64,000 nucleotides of DNA, taken from Rotaria socialis (lineage: Eukaryota; Rotifera; Eurotatoria; Philodinida; Philodinidae). The notes under the pieces are model-generated. The model was not told where the DNA came from and did not search any database. It saw nothing but the letters and a program-made list of their open reading frames with translations. The DNA is taken from positions 124,001 through 188,000 of the forward strand of contig CAJNYU010000955.1 in the NCBI GenBank assembly GCA_905331475.1. Direction: 5' to 3'. This document shows, one piece after another, positions 35,801-47,669 of this stretch (position 1 is the stretch's first letter; every line of letters begins with the position of its first letter). The position numbers and the translations under genes are program-made.

Positions 35801-38800
35801 ATGACGAAGTTCTCGAATCATGGCTTTTGAATCCGGTTTTAAGGGACATGAAAGTACAACAAATCCACAAAAATCCAAATTACGTTCAACAGAATTGCGT
35901 GTTGAATATTGCTCACGTAACTAAAAAAGAAACACACTATTTCATTTTGAAGAAAGTTCTTGTTTTACTTGTTGATTAGACAGAACTCCAAGTGATCGAT
36001 GTCCTAATGCCAAAACACGTGCGCCTTGTCTTGATAACCGTAAATAAATTTCATCGTAACGTTCTGGTATTGTACTGAACTAGAAAAGAATCGGAAATTA
36101 TATTTTTTATCTTTTTCTTTTTAATTTCTTGGTGCATTCAGAAATGGTTACATTTAACTCTTCACCGTCAAAATAATATTTCAATTCAGAGTGGTGCATG
36201 TTAATTCATCATTATGCATCTGCTTGACATTTTCTCGCGACAAAAAAGAAAAAAGAAAACATTACAGGTTCTTGCAGCCGAGTCAATGTTTTACTTTTCT
36301 TCATCGTTTACTGACAAATTTTACATACTTGGAAATTCATAGAAAGCACAAAAAAGGCGAATCGGCTGAGAACTCACGCGCGTTTATTTCTAATGTTCAA
36401 TCAATGACTACGTGGATTAATTATCGAGTTACTGGCCACATTACTTTTAAAGGTGAACAACCTAAATTTCATGGTGATGAAATTCTTCATATTTCTGTTC
36501 GTGATTCACTTCGATACGATATTCCATGCATTGAATTAGGTTCAAAAACTATACTTTTATATAGAGGACAACAACTGCCTATTTACTATCAATGTTACTA
36601 TGAGCCAAATAAAGCACACATGAAATTTAAAGAACTTAAAACCATTCCTGGCGGAATTACTCTTTCAGCTCAAATCGAACGAAATGATCAATTATTGTAC
36701 GTTAATAATACAGATATTCCTTTGGCTGAATATAAAGATATTCCTTTAGTCAAATTCGAATGAAATCAACTATATAACAGACGATTTATTTTCAAAATAT
36801 GTATAGAATGGACAACGTCAGTTCAGTGTTTGAGTTATATATCAAGTATTAATCACTATTTGTATCATTTAAATAAATCATCCTTCGTGTATCCATCCTT
36901 TTTAATTTAAATAAAACTGTACAAAGAATAAGATCGTTGTTGTTCTGTCCTGTATGATATTTCCTTGAAAATTATCGACAAATGTTTTATGGGAAATAAA
37001 CACAATATGATTCACTCGCATTCATTACGAAAAAACGAACTTTTTTTTTAAATAAAAACATACCATTGATTTAAGTGTTTCCGGTGCTCCTTTAACAGCA
37101 ACAATATACGATGTTTCATTGTTTGAATGTGATGAACTTTGTCCGGCAATAACTGACATTCGTTTTAATGCACTTAGAAAATGAAAACGTTGAACTATTT
37201 GCCATCGTCCAGTTCGACCTTTAACTGGTACAACTGTATCACCACGTGTCACAGTCCATTCAAGAGCATTTAATGTAGCTTTTTCTAAAGGATCACCAAT
37301 AATATCACCATCAAGATTAGCTAATGCGTGACATGTTAACAGAACTTGTTTAACAGGTAATTGTACATCAATTTTTGATAACGGTATTGGATCATCCGAA
37401 CTAAATAGAAAAAAAAAAGAATTTTATTTAGACATGTCTGTTCACAACTATTGGAAACTTTTTTCCAAATCGAATACAATGTAAAATTCGTCGGTTTTTA
37501 GAAAGCTTTGATAGAGCTGCTCAACTGAAAAGTTGTTCTTTTTCATTCAAAAACAAATTTACTCTTGTATTCCAGCAACACCTTCGACGACAAGATCATC
37601 ACTTGTTAATGTTCCTGTTTTATCGAAACAGCAGATGTCAACTTTTCCAGCAAATGGAATACGAAATGGTTCCGTACAATAAATAACTAAGAAAAATAAA
37701 TATTAAAATGAAAATTTTTCGAACGATTAATAAGAGAGAATAATCGTACGTAGTTTAACTAAAGCAATCAATGATGTATTAACAGCCAGCGACAGCTCAA
37801 TAGGCAATTCTGGTGGAACAACCGATGTTAAAATTAATGTACATTCAATAAATAATTTGTAACGATTTCGTTTTGGATCTTTTGTACCTGAACACATAAA
37901 AAAAACATACATAAAGAGTTCAATGAGCAATTTATATTTTATCATTTCGTCAGTGACTCTAATCTTATAAGATTTATCATTAGAATATAATCAAAATTTT
38001 TTTCACATCATTCGAAATGTTTCCTAATCATTTCTCTACTCTTTTAATCTTACCTTCAATCCATACATATGATGCAGCAATAACAGCGAAAATAAGTAAA
38101 AATAATATAAATAAAAATGTTTCAAGATTATTGGCTGTGACTCGTTTCACGCTGTATAAAATTGTCTTCAATAGTTTTCCTTGCGATGTACTGAAACCAG
38201 TTCGAAGTGCATAGGCTATACATCCATTGTCGCCAGCTAGAAAAAAAGATAAGTTGAAATTTTTCCGATAGTACAAAACAAATAACTTTTATGTACTAGC
38301 GCAATTTCAAAAGTTGCTCACTCCTTCGATGGTATTTATCCTAATGAATCTTACCACAAAACGTCCTAAAGTTCTTCATCAAAACAACATTAAGATTTTT
38401 TCTTCTTGATAGACTAACCATGGAAAAAATTCTGATTCAAAAAATATACCTTTCATGCCGCCTTGCATTTTAGCAGGTGGTGTATGTTGAACAATTTTAG
38501 TGCCAGCTGAAAGTACGTGTAATTTTCCATGGCGTTCTAAATCGAATATTGTACTTTCATCGATACTCTCTATGGGCTCCTAAAAATAAAAGTAAAGAAA
38601 AAGATTAAATCTCCTCATAAGAAAATGTTAAAAGACATCAAAAATGACAATCAGTACGTCAATGAAAAGTTAATCATCGGAGATTTATTTTTTCTTACCT
38701 TCATCTGGGGTATTGATTCTCCAGTTAACATTGATTCATCAACAATACATTGACCACGCAATAGTAACATATCGCAAGGTAATGGATTATTCTCATTATT

Positions 38801-40803
38801 TCGTAGAACGGAACATAGATCACCTGGTAATATATCTGTTGTATCGATTTTAATCCATTTTCGTTGGCGATAAACACTTATTTTATATGGCTGATTACCC
38901 ATTTGACGAATCATTGCCATATTTCGTTTTTGTTGTTGTACTAAAGTTATTTCGAATACGATTAACATAAATAATGTTAATAGACTGTAGTACCTATAAA
39001 AAAAGAAAAAAAGATAAACGTATTTTACTAAATCTCATGAAAGAAATATTAAAATAAAACTGAAAATATTCGATTTAATCTCGTATACATTTTTAAAACG
39101 CTGCAGAAATTCTTGTATTAGTCCCCATAGTATGAATGTCAGAAATCAGTAATCTAACAGAAATAGTGCCCTCTAAAACTGAAGCATACATTAAATAATC
39201 TTTTGTTATTAGAATTGATTATGTTCCAATTCAGATTCACCCTTAAGTCTCTTGTGTAACTGATTGTATTTCTAATTAGTAAGAGCCACAAAAAAATCAT
39301 AAGAAATAGTCATTATGCATATCACCAAAAACCAGAACTACAATAAAACCTATGGAAGTATCACTTCCTTTCTAGGCTAAGAAAATGGAAATATAAAAAT
39401 AGGACGAGTGCATTGATGAAACACATCGATATTTTTTTCATTCTTTTTTTACTTAGATATGCATGAATTGTAAAGTACTCGAGAGCTAAATAATTCCCAC
39501 TTGAGACATTTACTTTAATCAATAATGCCAGAGTTTAATTTTCATCTCTACTACTAAAATATGCCCTTGCAACTACTCATCAGATCAATACCGAGAGTTG
39601 GATTCAATTTTACAACAGTTCTCAGTCAAAATGGGTTAATAATCGTTCTTTTCGATCATTCTTTTTCTGAAGACCGTCGTTAGATTCATCATAGAACTGT
39701 TTTACAATTTGAAACAAAATAGAAAAACCAATATCTTCTGTTTTCAGATCATATATAAGGAAATAAATCTCCTCATGTCGAATCATGATCGGAGTGGTGC
39801 ATGTAGAATCATCATTATGACAGAAGATATTGTTTCAAATTTAAACAAAAAACAAATGGTAGAATGACTTACCAATATTCATCTAAACACCAAAGTAAAA
39901 CACAAAATACTTGAAAGACAAAAAATGGCGCTGTAGCTCGTTCAATAAATAGATCAATAAAATTGGGTATATCAATAAACATTCTAGAAAAAAAACAAGT
40001 TAGAAAAAAAAATGCATTCATTTATTTTTTCTTACGCATTTAGTCCAAAATTCCATACTCCTTGATCGAGTTCGTCTTGTGTTTGATAACCTTTTGATTG
40101 AAGATATGATGAAAATGAATTTGATAATGGATAATCAATTGTTTGAAAAGTTTTCTTTTCACTTTCATCATAGATATAGCGACATTTTTGAAATACAAAC
40201 CATGCATGGCTGCGTTGATCATGAGGATTCTAACAATGTGGAGTTTTAAAAAATACAATATTTTGTAAACATCGATTTTCTTACTTTTCCATGTAATAAT
40301 GGTACTATTTCTGGATAACCATTATTAGCAGTTGGTTTCACTACAACTAATTCTGCTTTCCATGGACTTTTTTCCTTGAAAATTAAAATTATTTTCAAAA
40401 TGGAAATTATTTAAACAAAAAAAAAGAAATCATCTTACAGGGGTACATTGCATAAAAGCACGTATTTGAACAAACCAATAACAGAAAAGACAAGTTATGA
40501 TTTGTAATATTGCAATGATAACAGTGATAATCATTCCTAATTCGGGATAATCTCCAAGTCCAAAGTGAAATGTCCATATTGAAAACCAAAGAATGTAAAG
40601 AAAAAAAAACGGTCCTATATTTAAATGTAATAAATAATTTTTTGAACAATATAACGATATTGAATGAATATCATCATTATATGGAACAGATCCAATAACA
40701 TTCGGTTTTCGAGGTGTTGAGATTGAATTCTATGGTTAAGATTAGAAATTATTTAAAATATTGAATATAAATATTGTTTTATTTTACCGTCATTATCGAA
40801 AAT
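32816..40803 (-). CDS. ATP13A1: P5A-type ATPase (endoplasmic-reticulum transmembrane-helix dislocase)
   Basis: Twenty-four exons on the minus strand: 40803-40798, 40729-40439, 40374-40285, 40229-40036, 39983-39873, 38993-38699, 38579-38450, 38236-38054, 37887-37750, 37686-37563, 37400-37064, 36079-35969, 35920-35789, 35168-35066, 35001-34892, 34824-34732, 34675-34579, 34516-34347, 34282-34168, 34105-33909, 33796-33654, 33288-33177, 33125-32982 and 32923-32816. All phases close; 1177 aa, against about 1200 in animals. Key sites: TGES (~321-324, dephosphorylation), the P5A-specific PPELP in M4 (~458-462), DKTGT with the phosphorylated Asp (~501), TGDNPLT and GDGTND (~834-839). P5A pumps extract mis-inserted tail-anchored and signal helices from the ER membrane. 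Exon 1 encodes only Met-Thr. Introns 5 (879 bp), 11 (984 bp) and 13 (620 bp) are long; intron 11 hosts another gene. Confidence 0.93.
36404..36763 (+). CDS. YbaY/YscW-like beta-domain protein nested in an ATP13A1 intron
   Basis: 119 aa from the ATG at 36404, wholly inside ATP13A1 intron 11 (36080-37063) and on the opposite strand. The frame stays open upstream to 36191, but the domain begins at [15 protein letters not shown], so I chose this ATG. The pattern is that of the bacterial YbaY/YscW lipoprotein domain: [25 protein letters not shown], a [14 protein letters not shown] strand, [20 protein letters not shown]. Bacterial members are outer-membrane lipoproteins, but no signal peptide or lipobox is visible here. 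AATAAA follows at about 36872, giving it its own 3' signal. Bacterial ancestry is inferred from the family's distribution; function unknown. Confidence 0.65.
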   Translation: MTTWINYRVTGHITFKGEQPKFHGDEILHISVRDSLRYDIPCIELGSKTILLYRGQQLPIYYQCYYEPNKAHMKFKELKTIPGGITLSAQIERNDQLLYVNNTDIPLAEYKDIPLVKFE

Positions 40804-42047
40804 TTTACTACTTTAATCGTATCATACTAATGATAGTGAATATGTGTTGGAGGATTTGACCATTTATAACGGACAAAACGTTATATTTTGAATGGTTCAA
40901 ATATTGAAAACCAATAAGTCGTCGTGTTTGTTGTGATATAGAGCCTCCATTAATTTAAATAGCGACCTCTTTCATATGCAACTTATTTTATATTTTATAA
41001 CACTCAAGGGTCATGTAGATTTCTTTTTCGATGTGTTCGTTAACTTTTTCCTATTCAAGACATCTGTAATGATCATCAATTTCGCGTCGGAATTCTCACT
41101 AAAAAGTTAACGAAAGTATGTGTAGCAGCAGAAAAACCTACAATCTTAGGATTTTCGAAGTAAAAATGCTTGTATTTTGAGTGCGGCTTTTCAAATTTCA
41201 TGTAAGCTCATAAAGTGTTTCGAAACTCTGCCGATAAACGGAGTCTTTACATGCTATTTAATACATTAAAAAAAAGTTAATCTCGACTATCATGAATCAA
41301 AACCTATCAACATTCAGTGTTCTGTGGAAAAAATTTAGTGAATAACTTCACTCAAACATTTTTACACGTCTTTCGGTGTAGTAAAGCGTTCGACAGTTCA
41401 AATTATATTCTTTAGCGTACTCTTTATTTTGAAATAGAATAAACTGGAAAACATAAAACGGAATTTTACTATTGTTCGAATGATTGTTGTAAAGAATTTT
41501 ACCTAGAAGATTGGCAAGATATTTCTAAAGAGTAACACAAAAAACAAAACTACACGAGTACTATGCATTAGTGCTCGAATATCCTTTAATTTCATTTTCG
41601 GAAATAATTTTCTTGGGAAGCCGTTACTTGGAATATCGCAAAAGTGCGTAGAAATAAAATGTTTATGAGCAATGTGTTTATCAATGATTCAATTCAGACT
41701 TTTTACATTGGCAATAAATTGTTGTTAATATAAAATATAAACCTATCCAAAGTTCGCTTCCGTCAAGAGATCTTACTGATTACAGTTGATTAGAATTTTA
41801 TTGATTTATTGCCTGTTTGATAAAGTAATCATTGGTTTACAATATATTTTCTTTTTGATAGAAACTAGAAACAAAAATAGCATTCATTAATATACGTAGA
41901 AGAACTTTGCTTCTAATTATTTTTTTTTATTCTTATCAATTCATATTGTTTTTTACCCACTCACAACAACTGTTATAACCTATCAAATTACGTTGCAACT
42001 ACAAAAAAAAGGAAGGACTTTTAATTTGTGAAAGGAAAAACAGGTCT
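40804..42047. other. intergenic, AT-rich
   Basis: Upstream of ATP13A1 and 3' flank of the lectin gene. No gene or clear repeat seen. Confidence 0.45.
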
Positions 42048-44245
42048 TTAAACAGCTTCACATAAAAATCTATAATTTCGTTGACAATCATCTGCATATA
42101 AACCACATGATGTAAGACTAACACATAATTCATTATTGTTGATTGTAGCTGTATCCATATGTTCTCTTTGTGAACACCATAAATCGGGAATATTTAACTG
42201 TGCTGTTTCACCATTATCATACCAACGAAATATTGTTGTTGGTACATGTCGTTTTTTTCGATTATTCTGCTTGTGTAATTTTCGTGTATCAAATTGACTT
42301 GTTGCGCCAATCCAATAAAAATAATCTAACTGTTCACCATCTTCGTCATTGACAAGACTCTGGCGCAGTAAGTCAATATCAGTACGATTAAGATTCGATG
42401 CTAATTTCATTGTATATTCTGGTTGATCATCGGATGCATTTTCATCTTGACAATAATCATTTGCTTCATACCATGTAGATTTATGATTTGATAAACGAAA
42501 ACATCGATTACCAATCGATAAATCTTTACATGATATACAACGACGTGAGATTGGCGACCAAAAATGACGTGCTAAACATGTGCAATGTCTCTGTTGACAT
42601 TTTAAAAATGAATGATTCGAATTACAATCTTGATCAGTCAGACATGATTTATCATATTCACTGATATCATTTGATATTGCATTCATATCGGTATTTAACG
42701 AAGGTGCTATAAGACTTCCGAAACCATCAATTGAATGAATATTTACAGCTGCAATACTTTGCGTAGTTGTTGCCGGTGTAGCTGATGTTGAATCATGATG
42801 ATTATTTATATTTATTGGAGCATCGAGACTATTAACCAACATATCTAGAGCGTTGGCAAATTTTCTATAAATTAAAATTTAAAAACAAAAATTTTTTTCT
42901 CCATAGAAAAAATAATACAAATGTCTATTACCGTAAAGCATATGTATCAGGTAGTAAATCTTCATTTTTCTGATCTAATTTTAAGCAAAAAAAGTTTGCT
43001 GCTATCTGTTCAATTGATTTATTAAATAAAATTAATGTCGATTGACGATCATATTCCATAATTTGTTTATCTTCATATTGTTGATGATTGATAGTTTTGT
43101 CCATTGTTTGTCTAATTATATTTTGTACATATAATGAATCAATAATAAATTCTTGATCAGTTAATTCACAGTTAACGTAACATGTTATCATTGTTGGCGT
43201 TATATGTATGAAGAGTATAACAGTTGATGATAGATTATTGTTGGTTAATGATTCTTCTGCTGTATCACGAGAACTAAGAAGATCAGTTGATTTGTCGGCA
43301 TATAAAATAAATTGAGTACGATTTTCATTGTTAAATCGAATCTGAACGAGATGTTCCTTTGGATAATATCGAATATGAAATGCGAACTGAGAAACATTTA
43401 GAATAGTACGAAAATTGCTTTTACTATCATGTAATCGATCAATATTTGGTTTATAGATAATAGAGAACGAATCGGATGTCATTTCAAGAGAAGATTTTTG
43501 ATTTTGGTGACGTCTATTAAAAACAAAAAGTGATAATAAATAAATTCTAAGTGTTAATTTCCTTTTGAAAATAGGCAGACTCTTGGTTTTACCTAGATCG
43601 TAGTTTACGTCTTTGAACTTTTTCAATAACATGTTGCATTTTTCGAATTAATGGTCTTCCAATATATGCTGTTTGATTATTCGCATTTATCACTGTTCCC
43701 GATTGTTTACAACCGAATTTTTCAAATATTTTTTGCTGATAATTTTCATCTGTTTTATTATCAAAATGTTTAATACCAGCGGCTAAGTTTTCAACTGTAA
43801 ACGATGAGTTTTCATCGTTATTATCATCATCATTGGCATTGATTGGAAACGATGGATAAAGTAAATAGGAATCAATGAGCTTACAATTAACATATGTTTC
43901 AATTTTAGTTGCTTGCCGTAGAGCAATAAAAATTAAATGATTTAATGAATTATGCAATAAATCAGCTCGTTCAATATTTAATTTTATTAATTGTTCATCT
44001 CGTTTTATTGTTTTAACTGCATTACCAACATCAGTATCAATATAAATCGAACGTTCATAGGTAGACAATGCAAATGAAAGTTTTTTTTCTTCTTGTTGAC
44101 CTGTTCTATTATTTGATGAATAAATTAATGTAAACAATGGTGTATGAAATCCTGGAAATTGATATTGATCAAAAACAAACCAATGTTCATATGTTGATGA
44201 TAAACCAACAAATAGAAACAATAGAGAAAATCGCATTATTTTCAT
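42048..44245 (-). CDS. Secreted protein with two laminin-G/thrombospondin-N-like regions and a C-type-lectin-like domain
   Basis: Three exons on the minus strand: 44245-43593, 43513-42932 and 42864-42048, 683 aa. The start is the ATG of MKIMRFSLLFLFVGLSSTYE, a signal peptide. Exons 1 and 2 each encode a ~190-residue beta-rich region with similar features: an F..L/IYS..N strand, a hydrophobic FIALRQ or FIHITP strand, then (T/C)YVNC(K/E)L followed by acidic residues. This pattern fits thrombospondin-N/laminin-G-like jelly rolls (moderate confidence). Exon 3 carries a Cys-rich stretch (CLTDQDCNSNHSFLKCQQRHCTC) and a C-terminal C-type-lectin fold: CFRLSNHKSTWYEANDYC, FYWIGA, FRWYDNG, CVSLTSCGLYADDCQRNYRFLCE. 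No classical EPN or QPD calcium/sugar motif is seen, so carbohydrate binding is uncertain. Probable extracellular recognition or matrix protein. Confidence 0.75.
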
Positions 44246-45018
44246 TGAAGTGTTCGCTATTAATTGCTTCGAAAAGTAGACTGAAAACAAAAATTGTAAT
44301 TGAGAACGCAACGAATGTGTTTAAATACGCAGTTATATATATTGTGATTTGAGATTCATTATGGACGTATTCATCATTTGTCTGAATGAGATGAAATTTG
44401 ATATGCACAACACATTAATGATCAAACCATTTACTATCAGTAAAAATGAATATTAACAAATCGAAAAGTGAGGTGAAGCTGTCGTCTTAAGTGCATTCAT
44501 AAGAACAGAGAAATCACAACTTCTTTCATATAACAGTTAAGAACAGTATGGTCGCATGTGTAATTCTTGCTGATTGAGTAATATGTATTCCTTTTCAAAG
44601 CTACAAAAGCTACAAAAAATAAAGAAGCACCTTTTGTTTAGGACCTTAGTATGATTTTTAATGATTTATTAAAATCTTGTTTTCTGTTGATACTTTTTGA
44701 AATGGTTCCAAGCTACTTTTACCAGAAGCATAGAAATTCAGTAGTATGTCTTAAAACAATGAGAAGTGTGAAAGTAAGAGTCTAATAGGTTTTTGGAATG
44801 ATCAGAACATTACACAGTTATTCAATAGGTAATATTCGATCTAATATACATGTATATATGAATGTTTCGCTGTTGTTGTATACTTTTCTTATCAAATATG
44901 AAATGGTGATAGAAGAAAACTTGTATTTTAATCAGAGAAATTGAAGTAGAATTGATATAATGTACAGACATTTAAATAATTTAATAGTTTTTAATAAGTT
45001 ATAGAAAGAAAAGGTCCT
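44246..45018. other. intergenic, AT-rich
   Basis: Upstream of the lectin gene and 3' flank of the glycine-rich membrane protein. Nothing recognised. Confidence 0.4.
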
Positions 45019-45885
45019 TTACACTTTTTCATATACAGAAGACAGGGATGGTTGCGGATTTTCTTTGTTGAAGTTCATTTTAAAAGAACCACCTCCTTTA
45101 AATTTTTTCGTACGAACATACCATTTGCCTTCAAATTGATTCGTATATTTATTCCATTCGACTTGAATAGTAACATTGTGTCCTAAGTTTTCTAAAGGAT
45201 TGCCCGTACCAAGTTGATATATTTTTGTAAGACCCATTCGACGACTCTGTGTCGAGTAAATACCCTCAATAGAATACATCCCGACTTTATCTTCTCCTGA
45301 TCCTGTTACTTTCGATTGTAGAGTATCGAACGTGAGTTCAAGTTGATGCGGACCATGCCAATTACTATATTGATAGTATTGACTTTGCCAAATACCTGAC
45401 TGAAATAGTTTAATGTCAATAATTTGTTTTTCAACATTGTTCGTTGTTTTTCTATTAACAAATTTTGTATTCGAGCGCCTTGGTTTACCTGCACAGCATT
45501 GATAACAGAAATACACAGGGAAGAATATAATTATAAACAGAAAACCACCTAAAAAAGTTTAAAAAAAATATTAGTTCGTATATTTTTTTTCTGTTTTGAA
45601 ATGCTTATTTCTCAATTGATATTAATTTTTCCTTCTATTTTATATTATAACGTTAAGCTAACAAATTTGGATAAGACTCTAAAATAGACTCAAAATTTCT
45701 AGATAAATTGCTTATTTTCAGCGAAAAACTACTGTTCATGCGACTATTAAATAAAGTAATAAATACATCATAAAATTACCTAGTCCAAGGAGTCCTCCAC
45801 CAGCTCCGCCTCCACCTCCTCCTTGACAGTTAACAGTTGTTACAAAAAAGATGATGAACAATAAGATTTGAATCAAACACCACAT
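45019..45885 (-). CDS. Small glycine-rich membrane protein, unrecognised
   Basis: Two exons on the minus strand: 45885-45780 and 45548-45019 (intron 231 bp, phase closes), 211 aa. It begins with a signal peptide (MWCLIQILLFIIFFVTTVNC), then a run of glycines (QGGGGGGAGGG), then a transmembrane helix (GGFLFIIIFFPVYFCYQCC) ending in cysteines that could be palmitoylated. This is followed by a ~140-residue beta-rich domain: GIWQSQYYQYSNWHGPHQLEL, GSGEDKVGMYSIEGIYS, VTIQVEWNKYTNQFEGKWYV, KGGGSFKMNF. That layout suggests a type I single-pass protein with a cytoplasmic domain. I do not recognise the family. Confidence 0.65.
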
Positions 45886-46268
45886 CCTATATGGTTAACA
45901 AGTGAATAGTAATGCGTAGCTAGTATTCTTGATATAGATTGTGTTTTTATAGGCCCATGCGATCTGTATTCTATGTACATAGATGACAAATATATATGTT
46001 TACAAATTGACTCATATAATCATTCTGATATCATTCTTATCTTAACCGGTAAAACACGTAAGAAATGTTATTGTTCTAAAAAGATGTCTATAGTAGATTT
46101 ATTTCTTATATTTTGTGAATAATAATACTAGAAAAAAATTGACAACAACATGTGATTTTAGTCGAATATTAACAGATTTGTGGAATAATCATAATTAATC
46201 ATACATGCATGCGTGATATTTGTCGTTCAAGACGACTAAATACAAAGAAAGATAGCTTGGTGTAAATT
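45886..46268. other. intergenic
   Basis: Short AT-rich spacer between the glycine-rich gene and the alanine racemase 3' end. Nothing recognised. Confidence 0.4.
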
Positions 46269-47669
46269 TCAGGACTCTAAAATCAAGTTTCTAATACTGA
46301 TAACCGATCCATCTTGTATATATACACGTGGAAGACGATTTGAAAGTGAAGAAAATACTTCTGATCGTGGTTGATTTGCTTTCTGTGCAATTTCATCGGC
46401 AATAATTGTTTCATTACCTTGCCGACCAATAAAAGTAACACGAGTTCCAACTGGATATTCTTGAGGTAAAGCAACCGTCAATTGATCCATAGAGATACGT
46501 CCAACAATGGGAACTCGTTTTCCCCCGACAAGAACATAACTCGTTTTAAATTGTTGATGCCACCCATCAGCATATCCAATGGGTACTGTACCAATCCACT
46601 GTTTTTCTGTTGTCATATATTCACCTCCATAACCAATCTTTTCGTTCGCATCCAATTGTTTGACAACATCTAGGATAGAGTGAAGAGAGAATGTATGTTG
46701 AAGCTCAAATGGAATTAAATATTTTAATGCTTCGTTTGGTGGACCCATCAATGCTTTTCCTAAACGAACCATATCGAAAAATGGCTTTTCAGGATGATAT
46801 AGAGTAGCACCCGAGTTTGCACAATGAATAATTTTGTCGGTACGATTAGGAATCACATCGAGAAAATCATAAAAACTTGCTAGTTGTCGATGAAAATAGC
46901 TCTTGTTTTGCATATCTTCAGATGTAGCAAAATGTGTAAAGATGCCCGTACAATTCAAATTTGGATTTAGAGAAATAATCGTCATTACTGTTCGTACTTC
47001 ATCTATTGTTTTACAGCCAAGACGATTAAGACCTGTATCTATTTTGAGATGAAAATTGAATGGTTGTTGAACGATTCTGGCAGCTTCTTGTATCCATTCG
47101 ACTGAGACACCTGTAACTGTAATATTATATCGACTAGCCACTGATAAATATTCTGGAGCAACATAGCCAAGAACGAGAATCGGAATATTTTGTGAGAGTC
47201 TAGCACGTACAGCTAAAGCTTCATCCAATGTAGCAACACCTAACCAAGTTGCACCAGCTGATACAGCTGCTCGTGCTATCTCTACCATGCCATATCCATA
47301 TGCGTTGGCTTTGACAACAGCCATAAGGTGTACCTTGTTACCAATGTAGTTTTTCAGTAAACGTACATTTGAATGTACAGTGCTCAGATTGATGTCAATC
47401 CATGTCGGGCGATAATAAGGTGTCAATATTCTAAGTAGGAAAAACTATGTAAGTACGAGCTGTTATGATTGATAAGCAAATCTGAGTTGCCCAATCGAGA
47501 ACCTCAATAAACTTAATGATCTACGTTATTATGATAGAGTAGATACTCACGTTTTATTTTTTGCTATATCATTTATGATGTTCAAATGATTTAAGTTGAA
47601 AACTGGTAAACTGTTAATAGAAATCGACATGATGCCGATGATCCAGAGTAGAGCGACTATTTGAGACAT
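46269..47669 (-). CDS. alr: Alanine racemase, bacterial type, with added signal-peptide exon
   Basis: Two exons on the minus strand: 47669-47551 and 47430-46269 (intron 120 bp, phase 2, closes), 426 aa. The enzyme interconverts L- and D-alanine using pyridoxal phosphate. Exon 2 carries the complete bacterial enzyme: PLP lysine in VVKANAYGYG, KIDTGLNRLG, HFATSED, HCANSGATL, MVRLGKALMG, the GYGGEY segment with the expected catalytic Tyr, IGTVPIGYADGW, VPIVGRISMDQ and GTRVTFIGRQG. It looks like Bacillus-type Alr. Exon 1 encodes about 40 extra residues with a hydrophobic leader (QIVALLWIIGIMSISI) that bacterial Alr lacks, so the product is probably secreted or ER-directed (inference). Bacterial alr genes are known in bdelloid rotifers. 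The reading frame is intact, with all key residues present. Confidence 0.93.

Noticed and set aside
36191..36403. Upstream in-frame extension of the YbaY-like ORF
   Set aside because: The extra ~70 residues are basic and unstructured, and the domain pattern begins at the internal ATG. I treat the extension as 5' flank.
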